Shown here in pieces: positions 51,946 to 60,663 of a stretch of DNA of 64,000 nt. The notes beneath the pieces are model-generated. The model had not been told where the DNA came from. It searched no databases and worked only from the letters and a program-made list of their open reading frames with translations. The stretch is from Rathayibacter sp. VKM Ac-2754. GTDB taxonomy: Bacteria > Actinomycetota > Actinomycetes > Actinomycetales > Microbacteriaceae. The translations under genes and the position numbers were made by a program. The stretch is taken from the NCBI RefSeq assembly GCF_009807095.1, contig NZ_WUCC01000010.1:49114-113113 (forward strand). Reading direction: 5' to 3'. Position 1 is the first letter of the stretch; each line of letters starts with the position of its first letter.

Positions 51946-52377
51946 ATGGACGACGACGAGACCCGGTTCCGCATGCGCGATGCCCGGGGCGCCCGCGCCG
52001 TCTGGCTCGCCGGTCTCGCGGCGCTGGCCGGCTTCGTGATCCTCTCCCCCGTCATCTCGCTCATCGCGACCGTGATGACGTGGGGGGCGAAGCGGCGGAC
52101 CGGCCCGCTGAGCGATCGCAACGGCGTCGTCGCCGTGAACTGGCAGCTCACCTATCTCGCCCTGCAGCTCATGCTCGTCCCGCTGCACCTCGCGCTCGTG
52201 TCGGTGCGCGACACGCTCGGCGCCGACTGGCCCCTGCTCACCATCGCCGCGATCCTCCTCCTCGCCGTGCTCAACATCGTGCTCTGCCTCGTGCTCGGCA
52301 TCCGCTCCGGGCGAGGCAGGCCAGTGCGTCTGTTCCTCGCAGTCCCGTTCGTGCGCTCCTCCCGCCCGGCGCGCTGA
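51946..52377 (+). CDS. Small membrane protein, DUF4870-like
   Basis: The 143-residue product has three to four TM segments. The pattern GPLSDRNGVVAVNWQLTYLALQLMLVPLHL resembles DUF4870 proteins, which have a conserved NWQL segment. ATG 51946 has GGAGG 9-10 nt upstream. The role is unknown. Confidence 0.65.
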   Translation: MDDDETRFRMRDARGARAVWLAGLAALAGFVILSPVISLIATVMTWGAKRRTGPLSDRNGVVAVNWQLTYLALQLMLVPLHLALVSVRDTLGADWPLLTIAAILLLAVLNIVLCLVLGIRSGRGRPVRLFLAVPFVRSSRPAR

Positions 52378-52407
52378 CCGCCTCCCGCGGGATGGCAGGG
52401 TGGTGGG

Positions 52408-53181
52408 GTGATCGAGTTCCCCTCCCCCGTGTTCGTCGTGGCCGATGACGGAGTGAGGATCGCCACCTACGCGGTGGGCGACGAGGGGGCGCTGACTGTG
52501 CTCGCGGTGCACGGCTTCGCCTCCCACGCGGTGCTGAACTGGGAGACCTCGGGGTGGCTCCGGACTCTGGTCCGCGCCGGATACCGCGTCGTCGCCCTCG
52601 ACCAGCGCGGGCACGGCGCGAGCGAGAAGCCGCACCGCGCCGACGCCTACGGAGTCGACGTGATGGTGGGCGACATCGTGCGCGTCCTCGACTCCTACGA
52701 CCTGGTCGAACCGCACTACCTCGGCTACTCGCTCGGCGCGCGGATGGGCTGGATCCTCGGGCTGCGGCACCCCGAGCGCCTCGCGACGCTGAGTCTCGGC
52801 GGGCTCACCGTCGGCGAGCCGCTGCGGCACTTCGACGCCGACGCGGCGCGGGCGCGAGCGGCCGACGGCGGCGAGATCGACGACCGCTTCACCCGCGCGT
52901 TCATCGGCATGGCCGAGGGCGTGGCGGGCAACGACCTCGCGGCGCTGGTCGCGGTCGCCGACGGGGTGCGCGGCGGGGCGCATCCGGAGCTCGGGACGCA
53001 CCCGGAGCTGCCCATGCTGCTGGTCACCGGCGACGCCGACCCGATCGCGCCCGGAGGCGAGCGGCTGGCCGCGGAGGCGGGAGCGCGCTTCGTCAGCGTC
53101 CCGGGCCGCGACCACACGAGCACGGTGCCGGCGCGCGGGTTCAAGGAGGCGGTGCTCGCGTTCCTCGCGGAGCACGCCTGA
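52408..53181 (+). CDS. Alpha/beta hydrolase
   Basis: The 257-residue protein has the alpha/beta hydrolase triad: nucleophile Ser in LGYSLGARMG, Asp in VTGDADPIAP and His in PGRDHTST, with oxyanion HGFAS and the family's DQRGHGASEKP. The substrate is unknown. The start is GTG 52408. No signal peptide is present, so it is cytoplasmic. Confidence 0.92.
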   Translation: MIEFPSPVFVVADDGVRIATYAVGDEGALTVLAVHGFASHAVLNWETSGWLRTLVRAGYRVVALDQRGHGASEKPHRADAYGVDVMVGDIVRVLDSYDLVEPHYLGYSLGARMGWILGLRHPERLATLSLGGLTVGEPLRHFDADAARARAADGGEIDDRFTRAFIGMAEGVAGNDLAALVAVADGVRGGAHPELGTHPELPMLLVTGDADPIAPGGERLAAEAGARFVSVPGRDHTSTVPARGFKEAVLAFLAEHA

Positions 53182-53260
53182 CGCCGCGCGGGGGTGCGAT
53201 GTGCAGGCGCTCGTCGGATGTGCAGGAGGCGCGCCGAGCCGCGCGGCGTAGCATCGCGGC

Positions 53261-54238
53261 ATGCTTGCGATCCGCGTCGAACAGCCCGGTCCCGACTCCC
53301 GCCTCGTGCTCGAGGAGGTGCCCACTCCGTCGCCCGGGCCGGGTGAGGTGCTGATCCGCGTCGCGGCGGCCGGAGTCAACCGTGCCGACCTCTCGCAGCG
53401 CGCGGGCGCCTACCCGCCGCCGCCCGGCGCCTCCCCCGTGCTCGGCATGGAGGTCTCGGGCGCCGTCGTCGGGCTCGGACCCGGCACGACGTCGGCCGCC
53501 GAGGGCGACGAGGTCTGCGCGCTGCTGCCGGGCGGCGGGTACGCCGAGTACGCGGTGGTCGACGCGGGACTCCTCCTCCCGGTCCCCGCCGGCGTCGGGC
53601 TCGTCTCGGCGGCGGCACTGCCGGAGGCGACCGCGACGGTCTGGTCGAACCTGGTGATGGTCGCCGGGCTCCGGGCGGGCGAGACGGTCCTCGTCCACGG
53701 CGGCGGCAGCGGCATCGGGACGGCCGCGATCCAGATCGCCGTCGCGATCGGCGCCCGGGTCGCGGTGACGGCCGGCAGCGCGCGCAAGCTCGACGCCTGC
53801 CGTGCGCTGGGCGCCGACATCCTGATCGACTACCGCGAGGAGGACTTCGTCGGGCGCCTCGCCGAGGCGACCGGCGGCCGTGGCGCCGATGTGATCCTCG
53901 ACCCGGTCGGCGGCGACTACCTCGCCCGCGATGTCGAGGCTCTCGCGCTCGGCGGCCGGATCGTCTTCATCGGCAACCATTCGGGGGCGGCCGGCTCGCT
54001 CGACATCGGCGGCCTGATGCGCCGCCGCGCGGCCGTGCACGCCACGACCCTCCGCGCCCGCCCGCTCGAGGAGCGGCGGGCCATCATCGCCCAGGTCCGC
54101 GAGAAGGTGTGGCCGCTGGTCGCCGACGGAACCGTGCGGCCGGTGATCGACGAGGTCGTGCCGCTCGCCGAGGCGGAGCGCGCGCACGAGCGGATGCGCG
54201 CCTCCAGCCACATCGGCAAGCTGCTGCTGACGCCCTAG
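53261..54238 (+). CDS. NADPH:quinone oxidoreductase-like zinc-independent MDR protein
   Basis: The 325-residue protein matches the quinone oxidoreductase/TP53I3-like group of the medium-chain family: AAAGVNRADLSQRAGAYPPPPGASPVLGMEVSG, cofactor loop GGGSGIGTAAIQIA, and GGRGADVILDPVGGDYL. Catalytic zinc ligands are absent, as expected. TAGCAT ends 6 nt before ATG 53261, so a leaderless mRNA is likely. Confidence 0.9.
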   Translation: MLAIRVEQPGPDSRLVLEEVPTPSPGPGEVLIRVAAAGVNRADLSQRAGAYPPPPGASPVLGMEVSGAVVGLGPGTTSAAEGDEVCALLPGGGYAEYAVVDAGLLLPVPAGVGLVSAAALPEATATVWSNLVMVAGLRAGETVLVHGGGSGIGTAAIQIAVAIGARVAVTAGSARKLDACRALGADILIDYREEDFVGRLAEATGGRGADVILDPVGGDYLARDVEALALGGRIVFIGNHSGAAGSLDIGGLMRRRAAVHATTLRARPLEERRAIIAQVREKVWPLVADGTVRPVIDEVVPLAEAERAHERMRASSHIGKLLLTP

Positions 54239-54276
54239 CGGCTCAGACGCCCTGGCGCTCAGACCCTCGAGGCGGC

Positions 54277-56118
54277 TCAGACCGCCGAGCGGAGCAGCCC
54301 GAGCGAGCGGTTGATCCCGTCCACGTCGACCGCCGCGGGATCGAACGAGGCGCCGGGTGCGAGACCCAGCGCCTCGAGCGCCTCCGCATGGTCGGGAGAG
54401 GAGGCGTCGGTCGCGGCGCGGACCGTGTCGGCCCAGGCGACGGGGCCGCCGGGCGCATCGATCGGAGCAGCGCCCCGCGCGCCCGTGCATCGCGGCAGCG
54501 CGGCGCGCAGCGGCGAGACCGACTCGAGGCGGATGACGTGGCGCCACTCGTCCTCGAGGTCGTAGACGTAGAACAGCTCGTCGCCGACTCCGTCGAGAAC
54601 CTCGGCGAGGGCGACCTGCGACTCGTCGACGAGGTCCGGGCCGAGCTCCTCGGCGTCGGCGGGCGAGCCGATCGGCGCGCCCTCCTCGTCGGGCACGCCG
54701 ACGCTGAAGAAGTGCGGCTGCGCGTCGGTCCAGCCGAGCGACAGCTGCAGCGCGAGATGCAGATCGCGCAGCGACGACTCCGACGACAGCTCGAGCCGGC
54801 GCCAGACGGCCGGCTTGGTTCCGAGCAGGGCGACCTTGAGGGCGAAGACGGAGGCGGTGTCCTCCGTCGCCTCGTCGAGGATCTCGAGGCGGGTCGCGTC
54901 GGTCTCGCCCAGCAGCACGATGCTCGCCCGCACGACCGAGGCGATGCCCGGCTTCAGCGCGTCGGGGACCACGTAGCCGAACTCGGGCTCGTGCAGCAGC
55001 AGACCGAGCTCGGCGGTGTCGTCGAGCATCCGCTCGGCCGCGCCGACCATCCGCTCGCGCTCGTCGAGCGCCTCGTCGAGGGCGACGTCGAGGTCGGCGG
55101 CGAGCTCGTCGACCAGCTCGCCGACGACGAGACCCGGGTGGATCTCGGCCTGGCAGGCGACCGCGATGCGCACGAGGACAGCGTCGGTCGTCGTGATCGC
55201 GCGCTCGCGGGGCGAGAAGGCGCCGTTCTCGGTGTCGGAGGCGGCGAGCGCCTCCTGCGCGCTGCGGATCCACTGGCCGAGGAAGCGGGCCAGGTAGGCG
55301 ATCCGCTCGGCCCACGCCTCGAGAGGCTCGGAGCTGCGCCAGAGCGGGGCGGACTCGCCGAGGGCGGCCTGCGCTCCGTCGGCCTCGAGCACGGCGGAGG
55401 CGACCAGCGCGTCCCACCAGGCCGAGACGGGGATGCGGACGGCGTCGTCGCTCGGGGTCGAGCCGGCGGAGGCGATGCCCGCCTCGACGACGATCTCTCG
55501 CGCGGCGCGCTCGGTCACCGTGGCGTCGTCGCTCGCCGCGAGGTGCTCGACGACGACATCCGCGGCGTGGACGACGGCCGTCGCGCGGACGGCGGCGAGC
55601 ATCTGCTCGGCGGGGACCTCGTCGAGCTCGAGCAGATCGTCGAGGACGGCCTCGACGAAGGAGCCGGCGAGGTCGAGGACCTCGTCGAGCACCGCCTGGC
55701 ACTCGTCGAGCTCCTCGTCGGTGCCGGTCCAGAGGTCCTCGTCGGTGAGGAAGTCGAGGAAGTGCTCGACCACCTCGGCGACGGTGAAGAGCGTGTCGTC
55801 GAGATCGGCCTCGCTCTCCTCGCCCGAGAGATCGGCCTCGATCTGGTCGAAGACGGCCTCGAGGAGCTGGGCGTCGGGCTGAGCGAAGGAGCCGCGCGGA
55901 CGCAGGTCGCGGGTCATCGCGAACAGGTCGGTCAGCACCTCGACGGCCTCGTCGACCTCGAGGTGCTCGTGCAGCACGGCGACATCGGCGAGGTGCGAGC
56001 GGTACCAGCTGCGGAACCGCACCATCAGCGCCGTCTCGGCGGTGCGCCCGCCTCCCTGGCCCCCTGAACCGCCGGACTTGCCGCCGCCGGATCGTCCCTG
56101 ATTGCGCTTCTTGCCCAT
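54277..56118 (-). CDS. Large acidic protein with C-terminal plasmid pRiA4b ORF-3-like domain
   Basis: The 613-residue protein starts with a Gly/Lys-rich stretch (MGKKRNQGRSGGGKSGG), then a long acidic helical region. A pRiA4b ORF-3-type domain follows near residues 435-540 (LKVALLGTKPAVWRRLEL, LHLALQLSLGWTDAQPHFF, YDLEDEWRHVIRL). The domain also occurs in proteins annotated as IS1096 passengers, but no transposase or terminal repeats are present, so this is not evidence of an IS. ATG 56118 has GGAGG nearby. Confidence 0.8.
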   Translation of the reverse strand: MGKKRNQGRSGGGKSGGSGGQGGGRTAETALMVRFRSWYRSHLADVAVLHEHLEVDEAVEVLTDLFAMTRDLRPRGSFAQPDAQLLEAVFDQIEADLSGEESEADLDDTLFTVAEVVEHFLDFLTDEDLWTGTDEELDECQAVLDEVLDLAGSFVEAVLDDLLELDEVPAEQMLAAVRATAVVHAADVVVEHLAASDDATVTERAAREIVVEAGIASAGSTPSDDAVRIPVSAWWDALVASAVLEADGAQAALGESAPLWRSSEPLEAWAERIAYLARFLGQWIRSAQEALAASDTENGAFSPRERAITTTDAVLVRIAVACQAEIHPGLVVGELVDELAADLDVALDEALDERERMVGAAERMLDDTAELGLLLHEPEFGYVVPDALKPGIASVVRASIVLLGETDATRLEILDEATEDTASVFALKVALLGTKPAVWRRLELSSESSLRDLHLALQLSLGWTDAQPHFFSVGVPDEEGAPIGSPADAEELGPDLVDESQVALAEVLDGVGDELFYVYDLEDEWRHVIRLESVSPLRAALPRCTGARGAAPIDAPGGPVAWADTVRAATDASSPDHAEALEALGLAPGASFDPAAVDVDGINRSLGLLRSAV

Positions 56119-56192
56119 CGTTCCTCCGCGACCGCTCCACTCTCGACGAAGCAATCCAGCTTAGAGGTTGCGAGGGTCCGGGAGAGGCCCGA

Positions 56193-57224
56193 TCAGTCGA
56201 CCGTGGAGGTCACCGTGTCGAGCACGAGGCGCGCGGCGATCGGGCCCGCGTTCATGAAGAACGGATCGAGCTCGACCTCGACGGCCGTGCCCGCGGCGAC
56301 GGCCTCGAGCGTCGGCCAGAGCGTCGCCTCCTCGATCAGCGCGAGACCGTCGCCTTGACCGGCGTAGAAGATCCAGTCGGCGTCGGCCAGCTCGAGCTGC
56401 TCGGCACTGATCTCCTGCGAGGTGTCGTCGAACCGCTGCGACTCGGGGCGGGCGAGACCGAGATCCTCGGCGAGGCCGCCGGTGAAGGAGGGGACGCCCA
56501 TCGTCCGCGTCCGGTCACCGGTCGACTGCAGGAACGAGACGGTCGGCGCCTCGTCGGGGAGGGTCGCGGCGAAGGCGTCCGCGTCGTCGTGCAGGCCGTC
56601 GAGCACCGCCTGGGCGTCGCCCTCGCGGCCGAGCGCGTCGGCGGTGAGGAGGAGGTCGCTCTTCCAGTTCACTCCGTTGCCGAGCGTCACGACGGTGGGC
56701 GCGATCGCGCTGAGCGACGCGTAGAGGTCGGCGCCGCGGACCGAGTTGATCAGGATCAGATCGGGGTCGGCCTGCGCGATGGCCTCGACGTCGGGCTCGG
56801 TCCGCTCGCCGATGTCGGCGATCGCCGCGGGGTCCTCGACCCGGTCGGCGAGGTACTCGGGCACGAGACCGCTGTTCTCGGCGCGCGTCGCGGCGACGGG
56901 GACGATGTCGAGCGAGAGGAGCGCGTCGAGCTGGCCGGTCGAGACGACGGCGATCCGCGTCGGCGCTCTGTCGATCACGGTCTCTCCGGCGTAGTGGGCG
57001 ACGGTGCGCGGGAACACGCCGTCCTCCTCCGGGGCTCCCATCCCCTCGGCCATGACGCGCGACACGGTCCACTCGCCCGTCGAGCCGGCCTCGGCGTCGG
57101 GCGGTGTCGAGGAGCCGGAGGCGCTGCCGGAGCACCCGGCGAGCGCCACCACGGCGGCAGTGGCGAGGGCGGCGAGACCCGTGCGGCGGAGGGAGGGACG
57201 GAGGAGGCGGGAAGTCACGTTCAC
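56193..57224 (-). CDS. Fe3+-siderophore ABC transporter substrate-binding lipoprotein
   Basis: The 343-residue protein has a lipoprotein signal peptide with lipobox ALAGC (Cys31). It then shows the class III periplasmic-binding pattern: PTRIAVVSTGQLDALLSLDIVPVA, EPDVEAIAQADPDLILI and DWIFYAGQGDG. It should bind a ferric siderophore or haem outside the membrane and deliver it to the two permeases encoded divergently. GTG 57224 is the start, with TATCCT 6 nt upstream and no SD. The shared iron box lies over that promoter. Confidence 0.92.
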   Translation of the reverse strand: MNVTSRLLRPSLRRTGLAALATAAVVALAGCSGSASGSSTPPDAEAGSTGEWTVSRVMAEGMGAPEEDGVFPRTVAHYAGETVIDRAPTRIAVVSTGQLDALLSLDIVPVAATRAENSGLVPEYLADRVEDPAAIADIGERTEPDVEAIAQADPDLILINSVRGADLYASLSAIAPTVVTLGNGVNWKSDLLLTADALGREGDAQAVLDGLHDDADAFAATLPDEAPTVSFLQSTGDRTRTMGVPSFTGGLAEDLGLARPESQRFDDTSQEISAEQLELADADWIFYAGQGDGLALIEEATLWPTLEAVAAGTAVEVELDPFFMNAGPIAARLVLDTVTSTVD

Positions 57225-57228
57225 GAGG

Positions 57229-57247
57229 TAAGGATAGCCTTAGCTAA
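57229..57247. promoter_or_regulatory. IdeR/DtxR-type iron box
   Basis: TAAGGATAGCCTTAGCTAA matches the 19-bp consensus TTAGGTTAGSCTAACCTAA at about 15 positions. It covers the -10 hexamers of both divergent genes (TAGCCT 57235-57240 for the permease, TATCCT 57236-57231 for the binding protein) and its last base is the A of the permease ATG. Fe-IdeR binding would block both promoters. Confidence 0.85.
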
Positions 57248-58287
57248 TGCACGTCTCGACCGCACAGGCCCCGACGCCCGCCGCGGCGCCCCGGAGGAGG
57301 GCCCGCCGCACCGCCGCCGTCGCACTCGTCCTCGCGGTGCTGCTGGCCGCCTCCGTCGTCGCGAGCCTCGCCGTCGGATCGCGCCCGGTGCCGGTGCCCG
57401 CCGCCCTCGACGCGCTTCTGCACGGCGGAACGAGCGCAGACGCGCTGATCGTGCGCGACCTGCGCCTCCCCCGCACGGCGACCGGCCTGCTCGTCGGCGC
57501 GGCGCTCGGAGCAGCCGGCCTGCTGATGCAGGCGGTCACGCGGAACCGCCTCGCCGACCCTGGCCTGCTCGGCGTCAACGCGGGCGCCTCCGCTGCGGTG
57601 GTCGTCGCCATCGCGTTCTTCGGCGTGGGCACCGCGGGCGGCTACGTCTGGTTCGCCTTCGCCGGCGCAGCGGCGGCCGCGGTGCTGGTGCACCTGGTCG
57701 GAGGCGGCGACGGGCGGGATCCGATCGGCACCGTCCTCGCGGGGGTGGCCCTCAGCGCCTGCCTCGGCGCGCTGATCGGGATCGTCACCCTCCTCGACGA
57801 GGAGACGTTCGAGTCGTACCGGTTCTGGGTCGTCGGATCTCTCGAGCGGCGGGAGCTCGACACCGCGACCGCCCTGTCGCCCTTCGTGCTCCTCGGTCTC
57901 GCTGTCGCGGCGATCGTCGTGCCGGCCCTCAATCAGCTCGCGCTCGGACACGACACCGCGCGGGCGCTCGGCGTGCGGCCCGCCGTCGTGATCCTCGGGG
58001 CGGGCGCCGCGATCACCCTGCTCTGCGGGGCGGCGACCGCAGCGGCGGGGCCGCTGGCGTTCGTCGGGCTCCTGGTGGCGCATCTGGTGCTGAGCGTCAG
58101 CGGGCCGGATCTGCGCGTCGGCCTGCCGCTGGCCGTGCTGGGCGGCGCGCTGATCGTGGTGGCGAGCGATGTGCTCGGCCGGATCCTCGCGGCGCCGGCC
58201 GAGCTCGAGGTGGGCATCGTCACCGCGCTGGTGGGGGCGCCGCTGCTCTTCCACCTGGCGACGCGGGGCCCGCGGAGGAGCCGATGA
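57247..58287 (+). CDS. FecCD family iron-siderophore ABC permease
   Basis: The 346-residue integral membrane protein belongs to the FecCD/BtuC family: RLPRTATGLLVGAALGAAGLLMQAVTRNRLADPGLLGVNAG is the family signature, and about ten TM segments are visible. ATG 57247 lies 6 nt after the TAGCCT -10 inside the iron box, so the mRNA should be leaderless and iron-repressed. Its stop overlaps the next permease (ATGA). Confidence 0.94.
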   Translation: MHVSTAQAPTPAAAPRRRARRTAAVALVLAVLLAASVVASLAVGSRPVPVPAALDALLHGGTSADALIVRDLRLPRTATGLLVGAALGAAGLLMQAVTRNRLADPGLLGVNAGASAAVVVAIAFFGVGTAGGYVWFAFAGAAAAAVLVHLVGGGDGRDPIGTVLAGVALSACLGALIGIVTLLDEETFESYRFWVVGSLERRELDTATALSPFVLLGLAVAAIVVPALNQLALGHDTARALGVRPAVVILGAGAAITLLCGAATAAAGPLAFVGLLVAHLVLSVSGPDLRVGLPLAVLGGALIVVASDVLGRILAAPAELEVGIVTALVGAPLLFHLATRGPRRSR

Positions 58288-59261
58288 CGCGCCCGCGCAC
58301 GGTCCTCGCGGTCGTCGTCGCGGTGATCGCCCTCGCCGCTGCGGCCGGGATCGTCGGAGGGTCGTACGAGACGTCCCTCGGCGACGTCCGCGACGCCCTG
58401 CTCGGCACGGCGTCGCCGCGCACCTCGGCCATCGTGGTCGACCTGCGCCTCCCCCGGGTGATCGCCGGGGTGCTCGTCGGCGCGGCACTCGGTCTCGCGG
58501 GCGCCGTCTTCCAGACGCTGTCGCGCAATCCGCTGGGGAGCCCCGACATCGTCGGCTTCAGCGCCGGATCGGCGTCGGGAGCGCTGGTCTGCCTCGTGCT
58601 GCTCACGCCGCCGGCGAACCCCGCGCTCGGCGCCTGGGCCGGCGGCGTCGGCGCGCTGCTGATCGTGCTGTTCCTGACCCGCGGCGCCGGGCTGGCGAGC
58701 GAGCGGACGATCCTCGCGGGGATCGCCCTGGCCGCACTCCTCTCGGCCGTCAACGAGTACCTCCTGACCCGCGCACCCACCGAGGTGGCGCGCGGGGCGA
58801 CGCTGTGGCTGTTCGGGTCGCTGTCGGCCACCTCGTGGGCCGACGTCGCCCTGCTCGCGAGCGCCGGGGGCCTCCTCGCGGTGCTCCTCGCCTCGCAGCG
58901 CGGCGCCCTGCGCGTGCTCGAGCTGGGCGACGAGGTGGCGACGGGCCTCGGCGTGCCGCTGCGCCGCACCCGCCTGCTCCTCCTCCTGCTCGCCGCGGGC
59001 CTCACCGGCACCGCCACCGCGGTCAGCGGACCGATCGGCTTCGTCGCCCTCGCGGCCCCGCAGCTGGCCCGGCGCGCCACCCGCTCGGCGGGCATCCCGC
59101 TGGCGGCCTCGATGGCGATCGGCGCGGCGCTGCTGCTCGCCTCCGACGTGCTCGCACAGCGGCTGCTCGCCCCGCTGCAGCTGCCGGTCGGGCTGGTCAC
59201 CGGGGCTGTCGGCGGGGCGTACCTGTTCTGGCTGGTGGCGCGGGGGCGGAGGCGTCGGTGA
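58284..59261 (+). CDS. FecCD family iron-siderophore ABC permease (second subunit)
   Basis: The 325-residue protein is the partner permease, with RLPRVIAGVLVGAALGLAGAVFQTLSRNPLGSPDIVGFSAGSASG and a closing PVGLVTGAVGGAYLFWLV. With the preceding gene it would form a heterodimeric channel. No ATPase gene follows: its 3' end overlaps by 65 bp the convergent MFS gene. The ATPase must be supplied from elsewhere in the genome. Confidence 0.93.
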   Translation: MTRPRTVLAVVVAVIALAAAAGIVGGSYETSLGDVRDALLGTASPRTSAIVVDLRLPRVIAGVLVGAALGLAGAVFQTLSRNPLGSPDIVGFSAGSASGALVCLVLLTPPANPALGAWAGGVGALLIVLFLTRGAGLASERTILAGIALAALLSAVNEYLLTRAPTEVARGATLWLFGSLSATSWADVALLASAGGLLAVLLASQRGALRVLELGDEVATGLGVPLRRTRLLLLLLAAGLTGTATAVSGPIGFVALAAPQLARRATRSAGIPLAASMAIGAALLLASDVLAQRLLAPLQLPVGLVTGAVGGAYLFWLVARGRRRR

Positions 59262-60663
59262 ACGCGTCGCGCGGCACCACGAGCAGCAGCAGGACGGCCG
59301 CGACGAGGGCGGTGCCGGCGCAGACCGCCCAGACCGTGACGTAGCCCGCGAAGGGGCTGACCGTCGCGGTCGAGGCGCCCTGCACGAGGGCGAGGCCGAA
59401 GACCGCGGAGGCGATCGCTCCGCCCACGGTCTTGACCGAGTTGGTCAGGCCGGTCGCGACTCCGGTCTGCGAGGCGGGCGCCGCGGCGGCCGCGGCGGCG
59501 GGCAGGGCGGCCACGAGGGCTCCGGAGCCGAGTCCGACGACGACCATGCAGGCCGTCACGCTCGCGTGGGCGGCGTTCAGCGGGATCAGCAGGAGGAAGC
59601 CGGCGGCGACCAGGACCGAGGCGCCCACCAGGGTCCGGCGCGGCGAGACGGCGCGGGCCATCGGCGGGAAGAGCAGCGCGCCGACGATCATCGCGATCAG
59701 GTAGACGCCGATGATGAGAGAGGTCGTGAAGCCGGTCGTGCCGAGCCCGTAGCCGTGCACGGCCGGGTCGGTGCGCGCGAAGGTCGAGAGCGGGGCCTGA
59801 GCGCCGAGCACACTCACTCCGAAGAGCCCGGCGGTGAGGAAGACCGGGCCGAGCGCCGGCGAGCGGAACATCCGCACGTCGATCAGCGGCTCCTCCTGCC
59901 GCAGCTCGTACCGGGCGAAGACCGCGAGCAGCCCGACCCCGGCGGCGAGAAGCAGATACGGCACCGGGCTCGAGGCGCCGAGGATGCGGAGCAGCCCCAG
60001 GCCGCCGAGAGCTCCGACGAGGCCCGCCGAGACGAGGGCCAGCCCACCGCCGTCGAAGCGCCCGCCGGCCGGATCGGGCGACTCCTGCACGCCGATCAGC
60101 ACCACGACGAAGCACAGCACGACCAGCAGGGCCGGCACCAGCAGCACGACCGTCAGCGGCAGCGTCCCGACGAGCGCGCCGCCCAGCAGCGCGCCCGTGA
60201 TCGCGCCGAGCTCGAGCGCACCGACCAGGAGGCCCGCGGCGGCGGCGGTCACGGCCGCACGGTTCGCGAGGCTCCTCGATCGCGACCAGATCAGCGCGAT
60301 CTGCAGGGGCAGCCACACGACGTAGAAGCCCTGCAGCGCCCACGCGACGAGGAACGGCGCGAAGGAGCCGGTGAACGGCAGCGCGAGGGAGGCGAGAGCC
60401 GTCAGCGCGGTCGACCAGAGCAGCATCCGCCTGTGGCCGAGCATGTCGCCGAGCCGCGCGAACGCCGGCACGACGAGAGCGGCGAGCAGCAGCTGGGCGC
60501 CCTCGAACCAGTTGACGTCGGCGTCGCGGATGTCGAGACTCCGGGCGATGTCGGTCAGCATCGGCGTGTACCAGCCCTGCAGCACGCCGCTGGTGAACTC
60601 GACCACGACGAGGACGCCGACGACCGAGGCGAGAGTCCGCGCGGTGACGCGCTCCCGTGTCAC
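59197..60663 (-). CDS. MFS transporter, DHA2-like (about 14 TM)
   Basis: The 488-residue transporter has about 14 TM segments, with FARLGDMLGHRRML, WALQGFYVVWLPLQIALIWS and a long alternation of hydrophobic segments typical of the DHA2 drug-efflux group. The substrate is unknown. GTG 60663 overlaps the M20 peptidase stop (GTGA), so it is translated after it. The C-terminal about 20 residues (APAPPARTGTPRRQ) overlap the opposite permease gene and look like extension sequence. Confidence 0.87.
   Translation of the reverse strand: MTRERVTARTLASVVGVLVVVEFTSGVLQGWYTPMLTDIARSLDIRDADVNWFEGAQLLLAALVVPAFARLGDMLGHRRMLLWSTALTALASLALPFTGSFAPFLVAWALQGFYVVWLPLQIALIWSRSRSLANRAAVTAAAAGLLVGALELGAITGALLGGALVGTLPLTVVLLVPALLVVLCFVVVLIGVQESPDPAGGRFDGGGLALVSAGLVGALGGLGLLRILGASSPVPYLLLAAGVGLLAVFARYELRQEEPLIDVRMFRSPALGPVFLTAGLFGVSVLGAQAPLSTFARTDPAVHGYGLGTTGFTTSLIIGVYLIAMIVGALLFPPMARAVSPRRTLVGASVLVAAGFLLLIPLNAAHASVTACMVVVGLGSGALVAALPAAAAAAAPASQTGVATGLTNSVKTVGGAIASAVFGLALVQGASTATVSPFAGYVTVWAVCAGTALVAAVLLLLVVPRDAFTDASAPAPPARTGTPRRQPR

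Noticed and set aside
54239..54300. CGGCTCAGAC-type direct repeats between two convergent genes
   Set aside because: Only short partial copies over about 50 bp with no regular spacing; no function can be supported.
54277..56118. Possible insertion sequence because of the pRiA4b ORF-3/IS1096-type domain
   Set aside because: No transposase, terminal inverted repeats or target duplication are visible, and the domain is common in chromosomal proteins.
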